DNA from: an uncultured Chloroflexota bacterium
GTDB lineage: Bacteria; Chloroflexota; Limnocylindria; Limnocylindrales; CSP1-4
Direction: 5' to 3'
DNA: 7,387 nucleotides
NCBI GenBank assembly: GCA_903930745.1
Contig: CAIYZX010000557.1
Coordinates: 1 to 7,387, forward strand
The first letter of the stretch is position 1. Every line of letters begins with the position of its first letter. Position numbers and translations under genes: made by a program. Below the pieces are notes generated by a model, which did not search any database, was not told the origin of the DNA, and worked only from the letters and a program-made list of their open reading frames with translations. Of the stretch, positions 1 to 6,552 are shown piece by piece.

Positions 1-1149
1 GATCCGGTCCTCGCCCACCAGCAGCCGGATGCGGTTGCCGCCGTCGTCCAGCGTGATGCCGAAGGCCTCGAGGCGCTCGCGCCACTGGAAGCTGTCGCCG
101 CGGGACACGGTCACGAGGTCGTTGTCGCGGCCGCCGCTGCCCACCGCGCCGATGATCGTGGTGGTGATCCCGCCGATCTTCGTGACGTTGAAGGGAGCCG
201 GGCGCAGGTAGGGCGTGGTCTGCCCCGCCATGTTGTGGCCCGCGGCCCGCCCCTGCTCCAGCGCAACGGACCAGAGGCTGTCCACGCCGCGCTTGCCGGT
301 GACCGGGTCCATGACCTCCGCCACGTCGCCGGCGGCGAAGACGTCCGGGACGTCCGTCTCGAAGGTGGGGCCGGTGAAGATGCCGCGACCCGTGGGGAGC
401 CCGATCTGCTGCGCCAGCTCCAGGCGCGGTGCGACACCAACGGCCACGCCCACCATCTCGCAGCGGAGCTCCGTGCCGTCCTTCGTGACCACGCCCGTGA
501 CGCGGCCCTTCCTGCCGGTGATCGTGGCGATCTCCTGGCCCTTGTGGATGCGCACGCCGTCATGGTGGAGGCGCTCCTCCACGAGGGCGGACTCGCTGGG
601 CTCCAGCACGTTGGACCAGTAGCGGTCACCGCGCATGAGGTAGTGCGTCTCCACGCCGCGGGCGACCAGGCCCTCCACGAGCTCCAGCGCGGTGATGCCG
701 CCACCCACCACCACCGCGCGCTTGGACTTTCTCGAGAGGCGGATGATCTCCTCCGTGCCCTCGAAGTCATCGAGATAGACGACGCCGTCAAGGTCGATGC
801 CGGGCAGGTCCGGACGGGTGGCGCGGGCGCCGACGGCGATCAGCAGGCGGTCGTAGCGCATCGTGAACCCGTCGCTCAGGGTCACCTTGTGCGCCGCCGC
901 CTCCACGCGCGTCACCTCGCCGATGAGGCGGCGGATGCGGCGTTCCTCGTACAGCTTGTCCGGGCGGCTGAAGAGCTGCCTGGGTGGCACGAACCCGGTG
1001 AGCATGTACGCGAGGCCGGGGCGGGAGTAGAACGGGACCTTCTCGGCACCCAGGATCGTGATGTCCGCCGCGTCGTCGCGCATGCGGATCGTGTCCGCGG
1101 CGGCCACGCCGGCGGCGCCGTTGCCCACGATGACGTACCGGTCACCCAT
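1..1149 (-). CDS. FAD-dependent pyridine nucleotide oxidoreductase, NirB/rubredoxin-reductase-like (C-terminus cut by window edge)
   Basis: This flavoprotein probably transfers electrons between NAD(P)H and an iron-sulfur partner in the cytoplasm. The frame is open from the ATG at 1149 to position 1, giving 383 residues with the C-terminus outside the window. An FAD-binding Rossmann motif, VGNGAAG, lies at about residues 8-14. It is followed by FYSRPGLAYMLTG at about residues 38-50, which resembles the segment after the first strand in NirB, rubredoxin reductase and ferredoxin reductase relatives. A second Rossmann motif, VVVGGGITALE, near residues 146-156 should bind NAD(P)H. The second FAD motif, DVFAAGDVAEV, falls near residues 269-279. 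No CxxxxC redox-active disulfide is seen, so it is not a thioredoxin/lipoamide-reductase type. The start follows the ferredoxin stop by two bases, with GGAGG ten bases upstream, which implies co-transcription and makes that ferredoxin the natural partner. The exact acceptor cannot be read from the sequence. Family assignment is firm; physiological role is not. Confidence 0.9.
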   Translation of the reverse strand, partial: MGDRYVIVGNGAAGVAAADTIRMRDDAADITILGAEKVPFYSRPGLAYMLTGFVPPRQLFSRPDKLYEERRIRRLIGEVTRVEAAAHKVTLSDGFTMRYDRLLIAVGARATRPDLPGIDLDGVVYLDDFEGTEEIIRLSRKSKRAVVVGGGITALELVEGLVARGVETHYLMRGDRYWSNVLEPSESALVEERLHHDGVRIHKGQEIATITGRKGRVTGVVTKDGTELRCEMVGVAVGVAPRLELAQQIGLPTGRGIFTGPTFETDVPDVFAAGDVAEVMDPVTGKRGVDSLWSVALEQGRAAGHNMAGQTTPYLRPAPFNVTKIGGITTTIIGAVGSGGRDNDLVTVSRGDSFQWRERLEAFGITLDDGGNRIRLLVGEDRI

Positions 1150-1151
1150 GG

Positions 1152-1382
1152 CTACTCGCCCTCCGGGGTGAAGACGAAGCCGAAGACGTCCGACGTCTCG
1201 AAGCGCAGCGTGCCCCGCGGGCAGCGTGCGACGCACTCCCCGCAGGTGAGGCAGTAGCCGTTGGCGACGGGGAGGCCCTGGCGCGCCTTGCTCCGAACGT
1301 CGATGCCCATGGGACAGTTGTAGGAGCAGATGCCGCACTCCACGCAGCGGACAGGTTCAGCCACGACGACCGCGGAGGTCAT
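1152..1382 (-). CDS. Small ferredoxin with two [4Fe-4S] clusters
   Basis: A 76-residue bacterial-type ferredoxin, a soluble low-potential electron carrier. Two cysteine motifs of the form CxxCxxCxxxCP are visible: Cys13, 16, 19 and 23 followed by Pro24, and Cys44, 47, 50 and 54 followed by Pro55. Each motif classically supplies three ligands to one [4Fe-4S] cluster and its fourth cysteine to the other. The C-terminal tail after the second motif is about 20 residues and ends just before the oxidoreductase ATG, so the pair is almost certainly one transcript. I chose the ATG at 1380-1382 because it puts a normal short stretch before the first cluster. The same frame stays open upstream to a TTG at 1484, which would add 34 basic residues (many Arg and Gln) without ferredoxin character. 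The Shine-Dalgarno before the chosen ATG is weak, so the start is less certain than the identity. Confidence 0.9.
   Translation of the reverse strand: MTSAVVVAEPVRCVECGICSYNCPMGIDVRSKARQGLPVANGYCLTCGECVARCPRGTLRFETSDVFGFVFTPEGE
1160..1164 (-). promoter_or_regulatory. Ribosome binding site for the FAD oxidoreductase
   Basis: GGAGG on the minus strand lies inside the last codons of the ferredoxin gene, ten bases before the ATG at 1149. It supports that start and suggests coupled translation of the two redox genes. Confidence 0.6.
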
Positions 1383-1499
1383 CGCCTGTCGCTTGAGCCT
1401 GTCTCGTTGCAGCAGCCTGATCGGCACGGTCCTCGCAACCCCCGCCACCCTCACGAGTGGTTGTTGTCGATCTGCCGTGGGCAACTCGGGACGCCCACA

Positions 1500-1531
1500 G
1501 GTGCGATGGTCCGGAGCGTCGCACCCATCGC
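1500..1531. repeat. Two overlapping, mutually exclusive 7-bp inverted repeats
   Basis: On the plus strand GGTGCGA (1500-1506) pairs with TCGCACC (1519-1525). GCGATGG (1503-1509) pairs with CCATCGC (1525-1531). The arms overlap, so only one stem can form at a time. The element sits roughly 120-150 bases upstream of the ferredoxin ATG. It could be an operator or a leader structure. In GC-rich DNA short repeats like this also arise by chance. Confidence 0.35.
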
Positions 1532-1600
1532 GGCAGGGTCATATGGCCCGGACGTACCACCCGATGGCACCGTCAGGTCGTCCGTTTGTCGTCAGCTGGA

Positions 1601-1618
1601 CTGCCGTCCCGCCGACAG
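1601..1618 (-). terminator. Weak candidate hairpin after the ABC exporter gene
   Basis: On the minus strand CTGTCG and CGGCAG pair over six positions, including one G-U, around a six-base loop. The hairpin begins 27 bases after the stop codon of the second ABC gene. No U-tract follows. This is the only stem near the end of the export operon, and it may not function as a terminator. Confidence 0.2.
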
Positions 1619-1645
1619 CGCCGTGGCAGGAGCGCCCGAGCGTCA

Positions 1646-3790
1646 TCACACCTCCTGGCGGCGCGCGAGTCGAGCGAAGTGGCCGCCCAGGGCGAGGAGC
1701 TCCGCGGGTGCCCCCTCCTCCACGATGCGACCACCCGAGACCACGACGACGCGGTCCGCGTCGCGGACGGTGCTCATCCGGTGCGCGACCACGATCCGCG
1801 TTGCGGAGGACCCGAGGAGCGTTCGCATCACGACCGCCTGGGTCATGTTGTCCAGCGCGCTCGTCGCCTCGTCCATGAGCAGGATCCGGGGATCCCCGGC
1901 CAGCGCGGCGGCGATCATCAGCCGCTGGCGCTGGCCGCCACTCAGGAGGAGCCCGTGGTCTCCCACCGGGGCGTCCAGGCCCATCGGCATCCGCCGGACG
2001 TCGTCGCCGAGCCCCGCCTCGTCCAGCAGCGCGAGCACGTCCGCGTCGCTCATGCGGCGGGCGCCGGTCACCGACTCGCGGACGGTGGCACCCAGGGGTC
2101 GCGACGCCTGCAGCACCACGCCCAGCTGGCGCCGCACCAGGACGGGATCCAGGCCCGCCAGGTCACGGCCGTCGTACGCCACGGTCCCGGACCACGGCTG
2201 CTCGAAGCCCAGCAGGAGCCGCATCACCGTGGACTTGCCGCTGCCGGACGGGCCCACCACGGCCAGCATCTCGCCGGGCTCCACGGAGAGCGAGAGTCCA
2301 TCGAGGAGCGGCGTCTCGCCCTCCCGGTAGCCGAAGACGACGTTGGACAGGCTCACGGCTCCACGGAGCCGGCCGGGCGAGGCGGCAGCCTCGGCACGCT
2401 CCACGGGCGCCTCCACGATGGGGAGCGCCTGCCTGAGGATGGGGCCCAGCTCCGCCAGCGCCACGAGCTGCCAGCCGAGCGCGGACATCGCCACGGCCAC
2501 CTGGGTGGCGGCCACGTAGAGCGCCATGAACGCGCCAGGCGCTCCCGATGACCCAGCCCGGAGCCGGTCGCCCGGGATCAGGATGGTCGCGATCACGACA
2601 CCCGTGAGCACGAAGAGCGGGGCGGCAGCGTCAATGGGCGCGGTGGTGGCGATGGACCGGAGGCGGGCGGCCATGGCGCGGGTGCTCCGGCCCTGGCTGA
2701 TCGCCCAGCGCGCGAAGGCGCGGTCCTCTGCGCCCGCCATGCGCCATGAGACCAGCGACCCCATGAGGCCCATGAGCGTGCCGTCCGTGGCGCTGCGGGC
2801 GGCGATGAGCGCCGGCATGGTCCCACGCTGGCGGACCTGCTGCGCGGTGTTCACCACGAGGACCCCGGCGGCGAGGATGATCGCGACCGCGCCAACGCCC
2901 GCGTCCACCGAGAAGAGGAAGAGGACGTTCACCAGGCCGAAGGCGGCGGTGAGGACGGCGGTCAGCAGGCTGTCGTCCACCTCGTCGCGGGCCGCGTCCA
3001 CGGCCATGGCGCGGCCCAGCGCATCACCCGTGGGTCGCCCGCGGAAGAAGCCGGCGCGCAGGCGCAGCAGCCTCGCGACGAGTGCCGGTGCGAGGATCGC
3101 ATCGCTGGTGTCCCGGATCCGGACGACATACAGGCCGGCCGCCATGGTGACCAGGCCCGCCCCGATGCTGCCCGCTGCAAGCGCGACCAGGATCCATGCC
3201 TCCCTGACCAGGTCGCCCGCGGGAACCGCGGACTCGAAGATCGCGGACGTGGCGGCCGGCAGCAGGAGTCCGATGACGGCGCCGCAGAGGGACAGGACCA
3301 CCAGTGTGGCCAGGTCGTGCCGGATGCCCCGAACGGACCACAGGGCGAGGTGCAACCAGGAGCCAGTCACCGGCAGGGCCGGCGGGATGGCCATGGCCAC
3401 GGGCTCCACGCGCTCGCGCAGGCCTCCCCGGTGGAGGATCGTGGCCCGCCGGGTGAGGGCGGCGACCAGGCGCGGACGGCGGCCCGCGGGCAGCACGGCG
3501 GCGGCTCCATCGGGTGTCTGGACCACGAGCGGAACCGGCACGGACCGCCACCAGCGCGACCCCAGGCGCACGCGCCAGCCGGCGATCCCGGACGATGCCA
3601 TCACGGCGTCCAGCGGCTCCAGGTCCGCAGTTGACGGGTCCGCGTCCCGGGCCTCGAGGCCGGCGGCGTGCGCGGCGATCGCGGCGGCATCGGCGATCGC
3701 GTCCGCGCGGCGCGGCGCGCCCTGCTCGCGTCCCGCGTCGCCGGACAGGTGGTCAACGGCCTCCTGCAGCGGCGTGCGGCGGTCAGCCAC
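1646..3790 (-). CDS. ABC exporter half, NHLM bacteriocin-system type (second ABC protein, no peptidase)
   Basis: A 714-residue half-transporter with fused permease and ATPase. Residues 1-150 form a cytoplasmic, non-catalytic extension rich in Ala, Arg and Asp. Membrane segments follow at about 160-182, 197-223, 275-313, 388-406 and 420-447. The ATPase domain is complete: Walker A GPSGSGKST (513-521), Q-loop Gln561, signature LSGGQ (616-620), Walker B ILLMDE (636-641) and switch His670. The run LLLGFEQPWSGTV after Walker A, RRQLGVVLQ at the Q-loop and the DEATSALDNMTQA region are typical of the second ABC protein of NHLM-type natural-product exporters, which likewise has a long N-terminus and no C39 domain. 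Translation starts at GTG with GGGGAG seven bases upstream, and the gene overlaps the preceding ABC gene by eight bases. It probably forms a heterodimer with that protein and works with the HlyD-like protein. Substrate is unknown. Confidence 0.88.
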   Translation of the reverse strand: MADRRTPLQEAVDHLSGDAGREQGAPRRADAIADAAAIAAHAAGLEARDADPSTADLEPLDAVMASSGIAGWRVRLGSRWWRSVPVPLVVQTPDGAAAVLPAGRRPRLVAALTRRATILHRGGLRERVEPVAMAIPPALPVTGSWLHLALWSVRGIRHDLATLVVLSLCGAVIGLLLPAATSAIFESAVPAGDLVREAWILVALAAGSIGAGLVTMAAGLYVVRIRDTSDAILAPALVARLLRLRAGFFRGRPTGDALGRAMAVDAARDEVDDSLLTAVLTAAFGLVNVLFLFSVDAGVGAVAIILAAGVLVVNTAQQVRQRGTMPALIAARSATDGTLMGLMGSLVSWRMAGAEDRAFARWAISQGRSTRAMAARLRSIATTAPIDAAAPLFVLTGVVIATILIPGDRLRAGSSGAPGAFMALYVAATQVAVAMSALGWQLVALAELGPILRQALPIVEAPVERAEAAASPGRLRGAVSLSNVVFGYREGETPLLDGLSLSVEPGEMLAVVGPSGSGKSTVMRLLLGFEQPWSGTVAYDGRDLAGLDPVLVRRQLGVVLQASRPLGATVRESVTGARRMSDADVLALLDEAGLGDDVRRMPMGLDAPVGDHGLLLSGGQRQRLMIAAALAGDPRILLMDEATSALDNMTQAVVMRTLLGSSATRIVVAHRMSTVRDADRVVVVSGGRIVEEGAPAELLALGGHFARLARRQEV

Positions 3791-5528
3791 GGGTCAGCTC
3801 CCCGAAGAGCCCCTCGCCCCGGATGTCGTCATAGCGCCCGGACTGCACGATCCTGCCGCGGTCCAGCACGATGATCAGGTCCGCGTCGCGGACGGTGCTC
3901 AGGCGATGTGCCACCACCAGGGTGGTGCAGCCGCGGGCGCGGAGGCGACCCTCCAGCTCCTCCTCCACCACCGGGTCCAGCGCGCTCGTGGCCTCGTCCA
4001 GCACCAGGATGGACGGGCGGCGGCAGAGGGCACGCGCGATGGCGAGCCGCTGGAGCTCGCCCCCGGAGAAGCCCGCGGTCCCCGCCTCCACCGGTTCCTC
4101 GTACGCGAGCGGCCGGCTCTCCACCGCAGCCTCCACGCAGGCGTCGCGGACGGCGGCCTCCACCACGGCGAACGGGATCTCGTCGTCGAAGAGGGTGATG
4201 TTCTCACGCAGTGACCCCGCGACGAGAAGCGAGGTCTGCGGGACGTACCCGACGAGCCCGGTGCGCAGGGGGCGGGGCAGCGCCAGGCGTGGCGTCCCGG
4301 CCACGAGCACCTCTCCCGACCACGGCTGCAGCTCCCCTGTGACGAGGCGGACGATGGTGGACTTGCCGGATCCGCTGCCGCCAACCAGGGCGACGCGCGA
4401 GCCCGGTGCCACCTCCAGCGAGATGCCGTCGAGGAAGGCCGGGCCGGATGGGTCGTACCCGAAGACGACGTCGCGCAGCGCGACGCCCACCGGGACGCCG
4501 GGGGTCAACGGGCCCGGATCAGGGGCGGACGCAGCCGTGCGCTGCGGCGGCTCGCCGGCCGTCTCCGGGTCCAGCGGCAGCTCCAGGACCTTGCCGATCT
4601 GCCGCTCGAGGGCGGCGACGGAGGTCCGGTTCACGCCCAGCCAGACCAGCTGGCCCGCCGGAACGAGGACGGCCATGAGAAGGCCCTGCGATGCGACGAG
4701 CGTGCCCACCGTCAGCTGCCCGGCGGTCACGAGGAAGGAGCCCACTGCGAGCACGAGGACGAGACCGGCGGTCTTCGTGATTGGTGCCACCACACCCATG
4801 TGCTGGCCACCGGCGCCCAGCCGGCCCACCGCGAGGCCCGCCGCATCGCGAGCGCGGCCCCACCGGTCGAAGAGCCACGCCTCTGCCGCGGAGGCCTTGA
4901 CGGTCTCGATGCTCTCGATCAGCTCCGAGGTCCTGGCCGCGAGCGCCACCCGGGCCTCGTTCGCCTCGCGCTGCCGCAGGGCTCGGCCGCCGAGCGCGCG
5001 CGCGGAGATCACCATGCTCACCGCCACGACCACGAGCGCCGTGAGCCCCAGGCGGGGATCCAGCGCCACGAGTGCTGCGCCCAGGACGACGAGCGAGAGG
5101 ATGTTGCCAACGACGGCGCGCGGCACCAGCATGCCGCCCTTGAGCGCGAGGCCCTGCGTGGCGGCGCCTCGCGCGCTCACGTCACCGGTGCCCAGCCGGT
5201 CCGCCACGGGGACCGGGAGCCGGAGCGCGTGCCAGGCGAACCTTGCGGACCCCGTCGCAGACAGGCGGATCGCGGACCTCGCCAGCAGGCGGTACTGCAG
5301 GGCGGACACCGCCCCGGCGACAGCGGTGGATACGGCCAGGCCCAGGATGACCGGGGGTGCCCACTCGGTGGCACCCGTGGTCAGGACCTGGTCCACGAAG
5401 ATGCGCACCAGCATCGGCGCGGCCACGCCCGGCACCAGCGACAGCAGGGTCGTGGCCACCAGGAACGCGAAGGCGTCGGGCTCCAGGTGGCCCACCGCGA
5501 CGGCCACCAGGCGGCGGGCCACGGTCAC
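3783..5528 (-). CDS. ABC exporter half, NHLM-type first ABC protein lacking the C39 peptidase domain
   Basis: A 581-residue permease-ATPase fusion in the cytoplasmic membrane. Membrane segments are predicted near residues 19-40, 58-80, 135-157, 159-176, 250-268 and 272-297. The first contains LVPGVAAPMLVRIFVDQVL, the hallmark opening of the permease core in NHLM peptidase/ATP-binding exporters. The ATPase has Walker A GGSGSGKST (383-391), Q-loop Gln431, signature FSGGE (487-491), Walker B ILVLDE (507-512) and switch His541. Family members usually carry about 130 extra N-terminal residues forming a C39 leader peptidase; here the protein starts directly at the permease. The frame is open further upstream, but that stretch lies antisense-free inside the HlyD gene in another frame, encodes only Arg/Gly-rich sequence and has no Cys/His peptidase motif. 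I chose the GTG at 5526-5528 because it overlaps the HlyD stop as GTGA. A second GTG two codons later is equally possible. Confidence 0.87.
   Translation of the reverse strand: MTVARRLVAVAVGHLEPDAFAFLVATTLLSLVPGVAAPMLVRIFVDQVLTTGATEWAPPVILGLAVSTAVAGAVSALQYRLLARSAIRLSATGSARFAWHALRLPVPVADRLGTGDVSARGAATQGLALKGGMLVPRAVVGNILSLVVLGAALVALDPRLGLTALVVVAVSMVISARALGGRALRQREANEARVALAARTSELIESIETVKASAAEAWLFDRWGRARDAAGLAVGRLGAGGQHMGVVAPITKTAGLVLVLAVGSFLVTAGQLTVGTLVASQGLLMAVLVPAGQLVWLGVNRTSVAALERQIGKVLELPLDPETAGEPPQRTAASAPDPGPLTPGVPVGVALRDVVFGYDPSGPAFLDGISLEVAPGSRVALVGGSGSGKSTIVRLVTGELQPWSGEVLVAGTPRLALPRPLRTGLVGYVPQTSLLVAGSLRENITLFDDEIPFAVVEAAVRDACVEAAVESRPLAYEEPVEAGTAGFSGGELQRLAIARALCRRPSILVLDEATSALDPVVEEELEGRLRARGCTTLVVAHRLSTVRDADLIIVLDRGRIVQSGRYDDIRGEGLFGELTRG
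3798..3803 (-). promoter_or_regulatory. Ribosome binding site deciding the GTG start of the second ABC gene
   Basis: GGGGAG on the minus strand lies seven bases before the GTG at 3788-3790, within the end of the upstream ABC gene. It supports this non-ATG start and the eight-base overlap (GTGGCTGA) between the two genes. Confidence 0.6.
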
Positions 5529-6298
5529 CTGGTTGCCGAGCCCGTCAGCACGGTGAGGGTCCCCAGCGAGCCTGTCGTCACGGTGGTGGCGGGCCCCGTG
5601 CCGGCGGTCCAGCGATACCCCGAGGGGTTGGCCGGCTCGGGCACAAGCTCCACGGTCACCTCGAGCACGGGCCCGCCGCCCAGGAAGTACGCGGCCAGTT
5701 CGTGATCGCCGCCCACCACCAGCGCCACGCGCTCCTCCGAGGCGGGGACCGCGGCCACGGACGAGACCCGGCCAACGAGCATGCCCCACGCGGAGCTGGG
5801 CACCGAGGCAAGGCCGACCTGGGCCTCCATGCCCACGGCGACCTGCTTGCCGGGTCCAGCGGGGACGAAGCCCACCACCACGAGGCGGGTATCGGAAGGC
5901 TGGATGGTCAGGAGCGCTGTGCCCCGCGTGGTCACGACACCCGGGCGGACGAGGACCGCCACCACGGTGCCGGCCACGGGGCTGGTCACGTCGATCTCAT
6001 CGCCGGCGTCCGTGACCACGTGCGCGAGCAGGGCGTCCAACGCCACCGCCTGGCCCGGACTTGCATACAGGGCCGTCACGGTGCCCTCCACCATCGAGCC
6101 AACCTCGCGGAAGCCGGTGGCGGGGACCACGATGGCGTCGCCACCGATGCCGTCCGGCGCATGACCGAAGACGGCCCACAGCAGCCCTGCGGCGGTGACG
6201 AGGCTGAGCCCGAGCAGCGCGAGCCAGGAGGGGGGATCCGTTACGGGCAGGCGGTCTGCGACGTCCGCAGCGGGATTGGCCTCGACGGTGCGGGGCAT
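5525..6298 (-). CDS. HlyD-like membrane fusion (periplasmic adaptor) protein, NHLM/NHLP secretion type
   Basis: A 257-residue single-pass membrane protein that should couple the ABC exporter to the cell exterior. Residues 1-24 are cytoplasmic and contain RLPVTDPPSWLALLG, which resembles the N-terminus of NHLM-system HlyD proteins. The membrane helix is about residues 25-44. Two half-lipoyl motifs follow: GSMVEGTVTALYASPGQAV (67-85) and SPVAGTVVAVLVRPGVV (106-122). Only about 20 residues separate them, so the coiled-coil hairpin of classical HlyD is absent. A beta-barrel-like region (about 138-220) leads to GYRWTAGTGP (227-236), also family-typical. The chain then ends about where relatives continue into a final strand, so the C-terminus looks short. 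The ATG at 6296-6298 has AGGAGG just upstream. The frame is open to 6598, but the extra residues are Arg/Pro-rich and run through the terminator hairpin, so they are rejected. Its stop overlaps the next gene by four bases. Confidence 0.85.
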   Translation of the reverse strand: MPRTVEANPAADVADRLPVTDPPSWLALLGLSLVTAAGLLWAVFGHAPDGIGGDAIVVPATGFREVGSMVEGTVTALYASPGQAVALDALLAHVVTDAGDEIDVTSPVAGTVVAVLVRPGVVTTRGTALLTIQPSDTRLVVVGFVPAGPGKQVAVGMEAQVGLASVPSSAWGMLVGRVSSVAAVPASEERVALVVGGDHELAAYFLGGGPVLEVTVELVPEPANPSGYRWTAGTGPATTVTTGSLGTLTVLTGSATR

Positions 6299-6302
6299 AC
6301 GG

Positions 6303-6308
6303 CCTCCT
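6303..6308 (-). promoter_or_regulatory. Strong ribosome binding site of the HlyD-like gene
   Basis: A perfect AGGAGG on the minus strand ends four bases before the ATG at 6298. It is the best Shine-Dalgarno in the window and fixes the start of the first gene of the export operon. Confidence 0.75.
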
Positions 6309-6317
6309 GGCGCGGCA

Positions 6318-6341
6318 TCTGGTGGACGTGCCAGATTCTGG
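6318..6341. repeat. Nested short palindromes just before the HlyD ribosome site
   Basis: CCAGATTCTGG (6331-6341) is a perfect 11-base palindrome around a central T. Its left part CCAGAT (6331-6336) can instead pair with ATCTGG (6318-6323). Two alternative small stems are therefore possible 10-33 bases upstream of the AGGAGG. It may be an operator or a translational control structure; chance is possible. Confidence 0.35.
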
Positions 6342-6344
6342 TCG

Positions 6345-6392
6345 CGGGCAGCCGGGCATGTCTGTAGGACGCGGGCGCAGCCCGGCTGCCCG
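6345..6392. repeat. 13-bp perfect inverted repeat in the operon leader
   Basis: CGGGCAGCCGGGC (6345-6357) is the exact reverse complement of GCCCGGCTGCCCG (6380-6392), with a 22-base loop. On the minus strand the hairpin ends 46 bases before the HlyD ATG. There is no U-run after it, so it is more likely an operator or attenuator stem than a terminator. A shorter competing stem, CGGGC (6372-6376) with GCCCG (6380-6384), shares the same right arm. Confidence 0.5.
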
Positions 6393-6552
6393 GACGGCCT
6401 CTCGGCCCGGGACGAGCGGCCTGCTCGCGAATGGGTCCTCCGGTGTGCGGGCCGGCCGCCGTCCGTCTCCTCCTTCGGCACGGCGGTCCGGCCGGGGTGG
6501 GACCCGGGCGGGGTGGCCGGTTGCCCTTCGCGCTCCAACGCGGGGAAACGAC

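Larger units (their letters stand above)
1383..1645. other. Intergenic region between the export operon and the redox pair
   Basis: This stretch of 263 bases contains no convincing gene. It holds a weak hairpin just after the ABC gene stop (1601-1618) and two overlapping 7-bp inverted repeats (1500-1531). It should hold the promoter of the ferredoxin gene, but I could not recognise a good -35/-10 pair. A CATATG-like AT-rich island near 1541-1546 is the most promoter-like spot. Confidence 0.5.
6299..6552. other. Leader/promoter region of the export operon, no gene found
   Basis: These 254 bases separate the terminator hairpin from the HlyD-like ATG. I looked on both strands for a small precursor peptide with a leader and found only Arg/Pro/Gly-rich reading frames without a convincing start and ribosome site. 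The region holds the inverted repeats listed separately. A TACAGA-like -10 hexamer lies on the minus strand at 6361-6366 without a recognisable -35 box. It is in the loop of the 13-bp inverted repeat. Confidence 0.45.

Noticed and set aside
1383..1484. TTG-started extension of the ferredoxin by 34 residues
   Set aside because: The added residues are basic and unlike ferredoxin N-termini. The internal ATG gives a normal-sized protein, though its ribosome site is weak.
2526..4214. Long plus-strand open frame (562 codons) opposite the ABC exporter genes
   Set aside because: Its composition is Arg/Ala/Ser/Pro-rich with no recognisable domain, and the minus strand encodes complete ABC motifs in the same place. 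It is an antisense artefact of GC-rich codon usage.
3871..5556. Long plus-strand open frame (561 codons) opposite the first ABC gene
   Set aside because: Low-complexity Arg/Ser/Thr/Pro sequence, no ribosome site supporting it, and fully antisense to a well-supported gene.
5529..5789. Upstream extension of the first ABC protein to 668 residues
   Set aside because: The extra sequence is Arg/Gly-rich and lies in an alternate frame of the HlyD-like gene. It has no C39 Cys/His/Asp motifs, so it does not restore a peptidase.
6299..6552. Possible small precursor peptide gene for the exporter
   Set aside because: No frame on either strand shows a leader-like acidic N-terminus, a double-Gly site or a convincing start with ribosome site.
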